Part shown: positions 18,052 through 25,558 of the stretch, in pieces | How positions within the stretch are numbered: position 1 is the first letter of the stretch | Layout of the letters: each line of letters starts with the position of its first letter | Origin: an uncultured Saprospiraceae bacterium | GTDB taxonomy: Bacteria > Bacteroidota > Bacteroidia > Chitinophagales > Saprospiraceae | Direction of reading: 5' to 3' | Length of the DNA: 64,000 nucleotides | Assembly (NCBI GenBank): GCA_937980645.1 | Contig: CALJPQ010000011.1 | Coordinates: forward strand, 1-64,000 | Program-made: the position numbers and the translations under genes | Notes under the pieces: model-generated | What the model saw: the letters and a program-made list of their open reading frames with translations, nothing else | What the model was told of the DNA's origin: nothing | Database searches by the model: none

Positions 18052-18294
18052 ATGAAACCCTTTAAAGGGTTATACCAACATTTTACTCTCATAAGCATAG
18101 TCATCGCTTTTCAAAACTGAAAAATGAGCAACACTTTTGCACCACCAACGAAAGATGATAAAAAATATCCTCAACAACTTATTCGTAATGCACAAAACTG
18201 TAAGTTAAAAAAAATAATTAAGGCCTTAGCTTACTTTTTGTATTTCCAAAATCAACAATACAAAAAGTACGACAAAAGTTTCGTATATTTAGGC
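18052..18294. other. AT-rich left flank of the cassette-like array
   Basis: Composition drops abruptly just after the Rieske stop. The stretch holds a 13-bp inverted repeat (18232-18269) but neither a palindromic spacer element nor an integrase gene. A 72-codon frame at 18124-18342 runs through the array boundary and is not credible as a gene. By position this could be the attI-like receiving site or a deletion scar. Confidence 0.5.
18232..18269. repeat. 13-bp perfect inverted repeat at the array's left flank
   Basis: TACTTTTTGTATT at 18232-18244 and its exact reverse complement at 18257-18269 are separated by 12 nt. It lies 26 bp before the first core site. It could be a recombinase or regulator site, or a simple hairpin. 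Confidence 0.6.
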
Positions 18295-18303
18295 GTTAGC
18301 GGT
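18295..18303 (+). other. First core site, left boundary of unit 1
   Basis: GTTAGCGGT, matched by its exact reverse complement at 19511-19519. Unlike the other cores it is not preceded by the conserved CGCAAAGCCC arm, as expected for an attI-like or terminal site rather than an internal spacer. Confidence 0.55.
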
Positions 18304-18349
18304 CAGGCTGATTGCTACACTAAAACAGACAACGAAATATAACGAGAGA

Positions 18350-19498
18350 ATGAACAATTTAAGACAAATGAAAATAGCAATTATAGGTGGCGGAATAGGC
18401 GGTTTGACAACTGCCTTAGCCTTAAAACAAAGTGGACATGAAGTAACAATTTACGAAAGTGCCCCTGAAATAAAACCTGTTGGTGCCGGAATTATTATGG
18501 CAAACAACGCTATGCAGATTTTTGACAAACTTGGTGTTCGTAAAACAATTGAAAATGCCGGTCACAAAATTTCAAATATCAAAATTACTGACGCACAACT
18601 CAATATAATTTCTGCAAGCGACCTTACAAAATTTGAAAAAAAATATGGAGTTTACAACGTAGCAATTCATCGTGCAGAATTGCAGAAAATTTTAGCGAAC
18701 GAAATAGGTTTTCAAAACATACAATTATCAAAACGACTTTTACAAATTGAACAAAAAAGCGATTTTAAACTAACTTTTGACGACAATACAAGCATAATTG
18801 CTGACATAGTAATTGGAGCGGATGGAATAAAATCAGTTGTAAGAAATCAGTTGTTTGGAACAGGAACTATCCGTGACACAAACCAAAGGTGTTGGCGTGG
18901 CGTAAGTGAACTTGATTGGACTTCTAAATACAATCACGAAGCGTTTGAAGCGTGGGGTAAAGGAAAACGTTTTGGTTTTGTAAAAATCAGCAACAAGGAA
19001 GTTTATTGGTATGCTGTAATCAATGAATCTTTGAGAAAAAACAATGCAAACATTACAGAACTATTTAAAGACTTTCATCCAGAAATTGTAAAAATCATAC
19101 TTGAAACACCAAAAGACAAAATCATTTTCAGCGACATAATAGACTTGCAACCGATTAATCAATGGCAAAAAGGAAGAGTTTGTTTAATAGGCGATGCAGC
19201 TCACGCTACAACGCCCAATATGGGACAAGGTGCTTGTCAAGCTGTTGAAGACGCTTATGTTTTAGGGAAATTATTCAGACAAAGAAAAAGTGCTGAAGAA
19301 GTTTTTGCTAAATACGAAAAACTAAGAATGAAAAAAGCTCACTATATTGTTAATACAAGTTGGACAATTGGAAAAGTTGCACACTTTCAAAATAATGTAG
19401 CTGTTTGGTTGAGAAACACGTTAGTAAAAATAATGCCGAAATCTGCCAACGAAAAGCAATTAGATAAGGTTTTTAACATTGACTACGAAATCACTTAA
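18350..19498 (+). CDS. FAD-dependent monooxygenase (UbiH/TetX-like), unit 1 cargo
   Basis: 382 residues; an internal ATG at 18368 (MKIAIIGGGIGG) is an equally good start. It belongs to the flavoprotein aromatic hydroxylase group. A Rossmann dinucleotide motif GGGIGG lies near the N-terminus, the GADGIKSVVR motif is near 160, and the second FAD motif GDAAHATTPNMGQGACQAVEDA is near 280. Family members hydroxylate small aromatic compounds or, as in TetX, antibiotics. The substrate here is unknown and resistance should not be assumed. Base composition is far lower in GC than the host, consistent with transfer. The gene fills unit 1 between its core and the first palindromic element. Confidence 0.88.
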   Translation: MNNLRQMKIAIIGGGIGGLTTALALKQSGHEVTIYESAPEIKPVGAGIIMANNAMQIFDKLGVRKTIENAGHKISNIKITDAQLNIISASDLTKFEKKYGVYNVAIHRAELQKILANEIGFQNIQLSKRLLQIEQKSDFKLTFDDNTSIIADIVIGADGIKSVVRNQLFGTGTIRDTNQRCWRGVSELDWTSKYNHEAFEAWGKGKRFGFVKISNKEVYWYAVINESLRKNNANITELFKDFHPEIVKIILETPKDKIIFSDIIDLQPINQWQKGRVCLIGDAAHATTPNMGQGACQAVEDAYVLGKLFRQRKSAEEVFAKYEKLRMKKAHYIVNTSWTIGKVAHFQNNVAVWLRNTLVKIMPKSANEKQLDKVFNIDYEIT

Positions 19499-19510
19499 CA
19501 GAAAGTCCGA

Positions 19511-19647
19511 ACCGCTAACACGGGTTTTGCGTCAGGCGGGCTTGACTGCTATTGGACAATTCCTTACCTTCGTTAAGCGTTCGTCTCGGGCGACACTGAT
19601 TACGTCAGGTCTCCCGCCCGACCGCAAAGCCCGAAACCGTTATCGGC
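19511..19647 (+). repeat. Palindromic inter-unit element 1 (attC-like)
   Basis: 137 bp. It begins with ACCGCTAAC and ends with GTTATCGGC. The outer arms CGGGTTTTGCG (from 19521) and CGCAAAGCCCG (to 19633) pair over 11 bp with one G-T, and the inner arms GGCGGG and CCCGCC pair too, leaving a 72-nt centre. The bases between AAC and the arm (A) and between the arm and GTT (AAACC) are unequal, giving asymmetry as in attC hairpins. The centre differs from that of elements 2 and 3. Confidence 0.65.
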
Positions 19648-19724
19648 AACCCTAAAACGACACACCATTAAACCTTTCACCAAAATTACAATCTAACCAA
19701 AGTAACATTAACAGATAAAAAAGA

Positions 19725-21956
19725 ATGAAAATCAAAATTCTACTCGCAACATATTTGTTTGCATTAACAGCTTCGGCTCAAACAATTCAACAACTTAAAG
19801 ACTCGGCAGCAGTCTTTCCACCAATGCCAAGGGGAACACAAGGACTAATTCCATTTACACAAGGACTACCCACTTTTTCATCGGGGGCACCTTTCAATGA
19901 TTTAGATTTTACCATTCTTGACACTGACTACATTGACGGTGAAAATAGCGGTGGTGATGTATTCATGCCTGTTGACCCTTCGGACAATTTCCCGGGTTCC
20001 AATAAGGTAAAACTGGTACGTTGCATACTCAACACCGACCTTGATGTGGGCTATCAAGCTGGCAAAGCAGACCGGATAATTTTAGGAACAGCAGAAATAC
20101 CCCACCCATTTTTTTCTCGTGGTACTGATGGTATTGACAACGATTATTGTGTTATTCAGCATCTTGATTTCAGACACGGCTATATTCAACTTCGTGGGCA
20201 ACCAACCGACTATCGCTTAGTTTATTGCACCACTGCCGAAGGTTGCCAAACCACCGGTTGGTATCTTTTTTACACCGCAAATAATAATATTGACCTAATT
20301 GCATTTATTTATCCTTGTTGGGATATTGAGCCCTCTGTCAGCGGAAACCCTCCCAACAACCCTAACCCTATATGTAATTCGGATAGCCTACTGAGCTTAA
20401 CAAATCCTAATCACTTCAAATTTGCCCAACCCATTTCAACTACACCTTCAATCCCTCAATCCATAGCCCAATATGGGTCAAACGGAAAGGAAATTGTGGG
20501 CGGAATGACTATGGATGGCTCGGGAAATACCTACCTTTTTGGCTGTACCGATGGGAATTTAGACGGGCTAACAGATGCCCCAAATGAAATTTTTGTAGCC
20601 AAACTTTCTCCATCAGGGCAGCAAATTTGGGTAACAGAATTGGCAATGGGTGAAGGGACAATCCTAAAAGCAGGGGTTTGTGACGACCAATTTATTTATC
20701 TTGCAGGCAGAACATTGGGCAATTTGCCCGGCTTCACGAATGCAGGTCGTTGGGACGGTATCCTGTTAAAACTAAATCTTTCAGACGGACAAATTGTTGC
20801 CACCAATCAATGGGGAAATGCCGGTATAGATGGTTATGGAAACATTACACAAGACGATGCAGGAAATATTTTTGTTTCGGGACAAGGCTCACCTTCCGGA
20901 CCGGCTTCATTTGATGATGTTTATTTAGTTGCCAAACATCAAAAATCAAATCTTCAAAACGTATGGCGTACATTAAACGCACCCAATGCCACCGGATTTG
21001 TAGCATCTGCCGAAGCTTGGGGCGGTTTAACTTATGTGCCAAGTGGAACACCCGGTGTTGGGCGACTGATTGCCGGTGGTTGGTATTTTTCAAATCTCGG
21101 TGCAAACGCCTTTGTTTCGGTTTATGAAAATCTACATACAACTTCCCCTACCAGACCGCATTCTATCATCATTAATACGCCCGGTGCAAGAGCAGACTGG
21201 GTACTTGACAACAAAGTAGATAATCAGGGAAATATCTATGTTGCAGGTTTTACCACAGGCAATTTACAAGGCACACATCAGGGAGAAGGTGATGCGTTTA
21301 TTATCAAATATTCACCACAACTCACCAATCCTGTCATCAAGCAATTTGGGACGAACAAGTGTGATGTGGTTCGTAAATTAGCCATTGACAGTAATAATAA
21401 CCTTTATGCAGTTGGCTTCACATACGGAAACTATGACGGACATACAAACAACGACCCAACATTGTTAACCGCAGATGTATTCGTGCAAAAATTTGATCAA
21501 AATTTAAACTTTTTGGATAGCAAACAATTTGGAACGCCTCACGAAGAAAGAGGATATTGTTACTTAAAAGACAGTATACTTTTTATTGGAGGAATAACCG
21601 AAGGAAGTATAAAATCTGCAAATCTTGGTTCATTTGATGGCTTTGTTTTGGCACTTAATACTTCTGATTTGTCCTATAACACCAATCCTGTTCTTTCAAT
21701 TGAAAGTAATCAGTTATCGGAACAAATACAAATTAAATACTATCCTAACCCGACAAATAAAATAGTAACTTTTGAAATTGAGCCACATGCTAATTATCAA
21801 TATTCAATTTCAAATCTACTTGGACAACAAATCAGTAAAGGACAAATTAGCAATTCAGTAAATACAATTTCATTTGAAAACCTTTCTAATGGAATTTACT
21901 TTATCAACCTTAAAAACGGACAAATTAACAAGACAATAAAAATAATAAAACAATAA
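19725..21956 (+). CDS. T9SS-exported SBBP-type beta-propeller protein, unit 2 cargo
   Basis: 743 residues. A signal peptide of about 18 residues is followed by about 230 residues of unrecognised sequence. Several repeats then run from residue 245, of the form GxxGKEIVGGMTMDGSGNTYLFGCTDGNLDG and VDNQGNIYVAGFTTGNLQG. These are SBBP/NHL-like propeller blades. A T9SS type A sorting domain closes the protein (IKYYPNPTNKIVTFEIEP...GQQISKGQ...NGIYFINLKNGQ). It would be secreted or surface-anchored; the role is unknown. The codon use is AT-rich. A gene of this size is very unusual for a cassette. Its host needs a T9SS, so the array probably circulates within Bacteroidota. Confidence 0.85.
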   Translation: MKIKILLATYLFALTASAQTIQQLKDSAAVFPPMPRGTQGLIPFTQGLPTFSSGAPFNDLDFTILDTDYIDGENSGGDVFMPVDPSDNFPGSNKVKLVRCILNTDLDVGYQAGKADRIILGTAEIPHPFFSRGTDGIDNDYCVIQHLDFRHGYIQLRGQPTDYRLVYCTTAEGCQTTGWYLFYTANNNIDLIAFIYPCWDIEPSVSGNPPNNPNPICNSDSLLSLTNPNHFKFAQPISTTPSIPQSIAQYGSNGKEIVGGMTMDGSGNTYLFGCTDGNLDGLTDAPNEIFVAKLSPSGQQIWVTELAMGEGTILKAGVCDDQFIYLAGRTLGNLPGFTNAGRWDGILLKLNLSDGQIVATNQWGNAGIDGYGNITQDDAGNIFVSGQGSPSGPASFDDVYLVAKHQKSNLQNVWRTLNAPNATGFVASAEAWGGLTYVPSGTPGVGRLIAGGWYFSNLGANAFVSVYENLHTTSPTRPHSIIINTPGARADWVLDNKVDNQGNIYVAGFTTGNLQGTHQGEGDAFIIKYSPQLTNPVIKQFGTNKCDVVRKLAIDSNNNLYAVGFTYGNYDGHTNNDPTLLTADVFVQKFDQNLNFLDSKQFGTPHEERGYCYLKDSILFIGGITEGSIKSANLGSFDGFVLALNTSDLSYNTNPVLSIESNQLSEQIQIKYYPNPTNKIVTFEIEPHANYQYSISNLLGQQISKGQISNSVNTISFENLSNGIYFINLKNGQINKTIKIIKQ

Positions 21957-21970
21957 CAGACAGAGGGGTA

Positions 21971-22105
21971 GCCGATAACAGGGGTTTTGCAATAGTGGGG
22001 CATTTGTGCTAAATTCAACATTTGTACTTCTATCAACATTTGTGGTTTATTGGACATTTGTGCTTCGATTTCCCCACCATCGCAAAGCCCCGAACCGTTG
22101 GCAGT
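21971..22105 (+). repeat. Palindromic inter-unit element 2 (attC-like)
   Basis: 135 bp from GCCGATAAC to GTTGGCAGT. The left arm 21981-22000 and the right arm 22072-22091 are complementary at 17 of 20 positions (GGGGTTTTGC pairing with GCAAAGCCCC, then a GGGG/CCCC block). The unit 2 ends extend their complementarity to 14 nt with one mismatch (19639-19652 with 21966-21979). The loop holds four 18-bp repeats. Confidence 0.68.
22001..22072. repeat. Four imperfect 18-bp tandem repeats inside element 2
   Basis: Copies start at 22001, 22019, 22037 and 22055, each beginning CATTTGT. The last two copies align with the loop of element 3 (CTTTTGTGGT...GCTTTGTGCTCCG), showing that elements 2 and 3 share ancestry beyond their arms. 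Confidence 0.75.
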
Positions 22106-22153
22106 AATGCTAAAAGACGACACCGAACAAGAAAACGTGACAAAAAAAATAGA

Positions 22154-23143
22154 ATGAATTTGACAAAAAACGGAATAACAATTTGGACAATAACGATATT
22201 GACTTTCGTTCTGACTTCTTGTGCAGGACTTAAAAACGCTCAACTGACTTCTCAACTTGACAAAAGCAACTGCAATCAACAAGTAACGAGAACTTACTCA
22301 AAAGACGACTTACCAAAACCAATCCATACTCTTAACATTGACACCGTTTTAATAAACAGATTTTCGTTTCAATCACTTAATGCAGCAAACGCAATCGGAC
22401 TTCTTGACCTTTTGACAGAGTATGTTAAACTAAAAAAGACTTTCAATAACAGCCCAACAATTGAAAAGAGAATTGAAATTGTTGAACTATCACAAAGAAT
22501 TAATCAAAGAATAAATATATCCTCGCTTGAAATTTCAGCCGTTGCAAGTGAAATGGACTGCGAAGAAGAGCGAGCCGAGCAAATTGCGACCTACTTAAAA
22601 GGAAAAGAAGATGATACTGAAACAAAACTGACTGTTGGTGCTATTGTAGTGGGTGCAGCAGGAGCAATTACAGCAGGAATTTTATTAGCCAATGGTGACG
22701 CAGGAAACGCACCCGAATTTATTGGAATTGGTGCAGGTTTGACAGAAGCAACTTTGGGTATTCTGATTTTAATGAACAAGCGAAAAGTAACTTTTTATCA
22801 CCCGAGAAACGCTTTAAAAGACATTTGGACAGCCCCGGAAACTTCAACAATATTTCCAAGTTCAGTTTGGTATTATTTGACTTACGAAAATCCAAAGACC
22901 AAAGAAAAATCGTTAAGACAACAACTCGTGGACAAGTGGTTAGGCTTTGGACAAATCGCAGACACAAAAGAGAAGAACAAAGAAAAAGTTTACGATTTAT
23001 TCTTTGGTGAAGGCGGAAAATATACTGCTGACCAGCTAACGAACAGGGCCAATATGCACGACCAAATAGAAGCACATATTAACCTAATGAAACAAGACTT
23101 AAAATTATTAGCATTGGAACTTGAAAAACTGAATAACGAATGA
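22154..23143 (+). CDS. Putative lipoprotein of unknown function, unit 3 cargo
   Basis: 329 residues from the ATG at 22154; the frame is open further upstream but that would run into element 2. The signal sequence ends in a lipobox (VLTSCAG). A helical region (residues 60-145) is followed by a glycine/alanine-rich hydrophobic stretch of about 45 residues (VGAIVVGAAGAITAGILLA and GIGAGLTEATLGILILM), probably two membrane helices. A polar C-terminal region with a predicted coiled coil ends the protein. I do not recognise the family. Composition is strongly AT-rich, like the rest of the array. Confidence 0.7.
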   Translation: MNLTKNGITIWTITILTFVLTSCAGLKNAQLTSQLDKSNCNQQVTRTYSKDDLPKPIHTLNIDTVLINRFSFQSLNAANAIGLLDLLTEYVKLKKTFNNSPTIEKRIEIVELSQRINQRINISSLEISAVASEMDCEEERAEQIATYLKGKEDDTETKLTVGAIVVGAAGAITAGILLANGDAGNAPEFIGIGAGLTEATLGILILMNKRKVTFYHPRNALKDIWTAPETSTIFPSSVWYYLTYENPKTKEKSLRQQLVDKWLGFGQIADTKEKNKEKVYDLFFGEGGKYTADQLTNRANMHDQIEAHINLMKQDLKLLALELEKLNNE

Positions 23144-23160
23144 CAACGAAAGGAAGCACT

Positions 23161-23296
23161 ACTGCCAACAGGCGTTTGGCTCAATGGCGGGTGAATTGGT
23201 TAATTGAACATTCTACCTCGCATCAACTTTTGTGGTGTATTGACAGCTTTGTGCTCCGAAACCCGCCCGAACGCAAAGCCCGAAAACGTTAGCAGC
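23161..23296 (+). repeat. Palindromic inter-unit element 3 (attC-like)
   Basis: 136 bp from ACTGCCAAC to GTTAGCAGC. The unit 3 ends are complementary over 15 nt with one mismatch (22097-22111 with 23155-23169). The right arm ACGCAAAGCCCGAAAACGTT is nearly the same as in elements 1 and 2; the left arm (GGCGTTTGGC...GGCGGGT) is less complementary. The loop is homologous to that of element 2. Confidence 0.65.
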
Positions 23297-23344
23297 AAGT
23301 GTAACTAACCGACTGAGAAACATAAAAATAATAAATATGCTGTT

Positions 23345-25369
23345 ATGAAAACAATTTTTATTAGCCTGCTGCTATTAATCAGAATTAATAGCTCAATTTT
23401 AGCAACTACTTACTATGTAAGTAATTCTTCGGGAAATGATTCAAATAACGGGTTATCTTCTTCTTCGCCATGGAAAACCCTCTCTAAAGTAAGTTCTTAC
23501 ACTTTTGCTCCAGGAGACTCTATCCTTTTCAAAGAAGGTGATTTATGGAAAGAAGCATCTTCATTGGTTTTTACCGAAAGCGGGACTGCCAACACTCCTA
23601 TTGTTATATCTACGTATGGACAAGGAAATAAGCCGATTATATCTTATAATTTATCAATAAACGGATGGAATAATTCTAACAACTGGATTATCACTTCACC
23701 AAATATCTGGAGAATGAAATATACACCCGGTACTTCTCCTAATAGACTGTGGATAAATGGAACGGAAACTTTGGCTGCCCCAATCTTAGCTGATGTGGGA
23801 ATAACCAATAGCCAGGGATCTTTTCAACATTGGTTTTACAACGCAGGTGATTCAATGTTATATGTATATTCAATTGGTAACCCTGCAATAAGCTACACAT
23901 CAATGGAAGGCAACGCTCTTTATTCTCTTGTGCTGTATAATAATTCTCATCTCATCGTTGAAGGTCTTGACATTCGAGGAGGGCGTTGGCAAACTGTTTA
24001 TATAGGAAGAGCTTCTTATATAACCATAAACAATTGCAATATTGGTTATGGCAGAACAGGGGTTGCTATTACAAGCGATATGAACGCATTCACATCTGAA
24101 CATATTATAATTGAAAATTGCAATTTCGATTCAGGTATGAACTTTTATTTCGGTATGGCTTCTAATGGCCAAAATGGTTCTTATAGAGGGAGCGAGGATG
24201 CAATAGCATTGTACAATGCAGCAAGAAACTGTACAGTAAGAAACAATACTTTTAATGGATGGGGGCACACAACAGTATATTGCATTGCTTTAGACCCCAA
24301 TAAATCTGGCGTCTATAATAATAAAATTCATAACAACTACTTCAATGGTTCCAATATTTCTTATGGCAGACCACTAGGTACAGATGGAGTAGATGGAAAA
24401 TGTTACAATAATGAATTCTTTAACAATATAATGAAAGATCATACTGTTAGAAGCCAGATAAACGGCAATAATAACTGGGTGCACCACAATATATTTGATG
24501 GACAAACAACCTCTCCTGCTAGACGTTATGGCACTGACGGAAGTGGACAAGCAATTGAACTCAGTATCTATGACAACGATTTTGTCTGCTACGGCAATAA
24601 GATAGATAATAACCTTTTTGTAAACACATCCGAAGCAGCTATAGTTATCAGATCTTATCTTGTAAATCATGCTTACAATAATTATATCAGAAACAATATC
24701 TTTTATAATACAGGCTATGCTACCGCAAATGTTCCTGATACAGGTATTGCCATAAGAATTGAAGATCAAAGCCAGGTTTATAACAATTTCTTTCAAAATA
24801 ACTGTGTCTATAATCCAAATATGCCTCCTAATAATGCTGTTAAATTATATGGCACAAAGATGAATATTAGTCAATTTAATACTTTGAATGGATCTAATGG
24901 CAATGTTATTCAAAATAACTTACAATCAAATCCTTTGTTTGTTGATTACTTAAATAGAGATTATCATTTAACTCCCAATTCGCCTTGTGTAGATGCAGGA
25001 ATAACAATATCCGGACTTGTTTCAGATTTAGATGGAAACCCTATACCTATAGGAAATGCTCCAGATATTGGTCCTTATGAATATAATTCTACAACATCCG
25101 TTCGAACAGAAAATGGGGTCTCGTCTCTTAATGCAGTTTTATTCCCTAATCCTTTTTCTGTTTCAGCAATTCTTGAATTTAGTTTGCCAATTATCAATAC
25201 GAAAGCGGTAATATATAATATTGCCGGACAAGAGGTCAAGAGAATTGAAAATATTTCAGGAAAAACTCTTGTTATTCAAAGAGACCATTTACCTAACGGC
25301 ACATATTTCCTGCAGCTTGTGAAGGATAATAGAACAATTCTCTCTAAGAAATTAATAATAGTCAACTGA
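23345..25369 (+). CDS. T9SS-exported right-handed beta-helix protein, unit 4 cargo
   Basis: 674 residues. A signal peptide of about 20 residues is followed by TYYVSNSSGNDSNNGLSSSSPWKTLSKV, the hallmark start of parallel beta-helix (DUF1565/right-handed beta helix) proteins. Asn-rich coils run through residues 180-540 (NNCNIGYG, IIENCNFDSG, VRNNTFNGWG, HNNYFNGSN). A T9SS type A sorting domain is at the end (VLFPNPFSVSAILEFSL...GQEVKRIENIS...GTYFLQLVKDN). Relatives bind or cleave polysaccharides such as pectin or alginate, but no catalytic residues can be assigned here. It starts 49 bp after a core site and is the last cargo of the array. Confidence 0.85.
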   Translation: MKTIFISLLLLIRINSSILATTYYVSNSSGNDSNNGLSSSSPWKTLSKVSSYTFAPGDSILFKEGDLWKEASSLVFTESGTANTPIVISTYGQGNKPIISYNLSINGWNNSNNWIITSPNIWRMKYTPGTSPNRLWINGTETLAAPILADVGITNSQGSFQHWFYNAGDSMLYVYSIGNPAISYTSMEGNALYSLVLYNNSHLIVEGLDIRGGRWQTVYIGRASYITINNCNIGYGRTGVAITSDMNAFTSEHIIIENCNFDSGMNFYFGMASNGQNGSYRGSEDAIALYNAARNCTVRNNTFNGWGHTTVYCIALDPNKSGVYNNKIHNNYFNGSNISYGRPLGTDGVDGKCYNNEFFNNIMKDHTVRSQINGNNNWVHHNIFDGQTTSPARRYGTDGSGQAIELSIYDNDFVCYGNKIDNNLFVNTSEAAIVIRSYLVNHAYNNYIRNNIFYNTGYATANVPDTGIAIRIEDQSQVYNNFFQNNCVYNPNMPPNNAVKLYGTKMNISQFNTLNGSNGNVIQNNLQSNPLFVDYLNRDYHLTPNSPCVDAGITISGLVSDLDGNPIPIGNAPDIGPYEYNSTTSVRTENGVSSLNAVLFPNPFSVSAILEFSLPIINTKAVIYNIAGQEVKRIENISGKTLVIQRDHLPNGTYFLQLVKDNRTILSKKLIIVN

Positions 25370-25375
25370 GAGGCA

Positions 25376-25384
25376 GCTGATAAT
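25376..25384 (+). other. Degenerate end of unit 4
   Basis: GCTGATAAT, 7 bp after the unit 4 stop, matches the expected GCTGCTAAC at 7 of 9 positions but has lost the invariant AAC. No palindromic arms follow. The 25385-25538 stretch up to the insertion sequence holds only a TTAATGAT/ATCATTAA inverted repeat. Confidence 0.35.
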
Positions 25385-25558
25385 GCAAACATTTAATGAT
25401 AAACAACAGTCAATGAAGTAGTGGATTTTCTATTAATCATTAAGTTGCTTAAAGGTTGGAAGAACTTTACTGGCAGAGCAGATAAATTCTAATTGGAGAT
25501 ATAACCAATTTTTTACAATGCACTTTGTAAAGACAGTAGACATTATGTAGATTTGAAG

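Larger units (their letters stand above)
18295..25384 (+). mobile_element. Integron-like gene cassette array without integrase (four units)
   Basis: Four AT-rich genes in one orientation are each preceded by a core GTTRKCRGY (18295, 19639, 22097, 23288). Three are followed by a GC-rich palindromic element of 135-137 bp (19511, 21971, 23161). Within each complete unit, the start 9-mer and the 9-mer opening its trailing element are exact reverse complements: GTTAGCGGT/ACCGCTAAC, GTTATCGGC/GCCGATAAC, GTTGGCAGT/ACTGCCAAC. That pairing, different in each unit, is what a circularised integron cassette with an attC site produces. Core bases depart from the classical GTTRRRY, and no tyrosine recombinase is present. 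Units are 1344, 2458 and 1191 bp; the fourth lacks a good end. It is best described as a CALIN-like array or an undescribed relative. Confidence 0.6.

Noticed and set aside
18124..18342. 72-codon frame upstream of the cassette array
   Set aside because: It runs through the first core site, has no recognisable family, and its second half reads the 13-bp inverted repeat. Treated as chance.
18295..25384. Composite transposon interpretation of the inverted unit ends
   Set aside because: The inverted ends differ from unit to unit, no transposase lies inside the units, and adjacent units share one palindromic element. This fits cassette recombination better, though it is kept as the main alternative.
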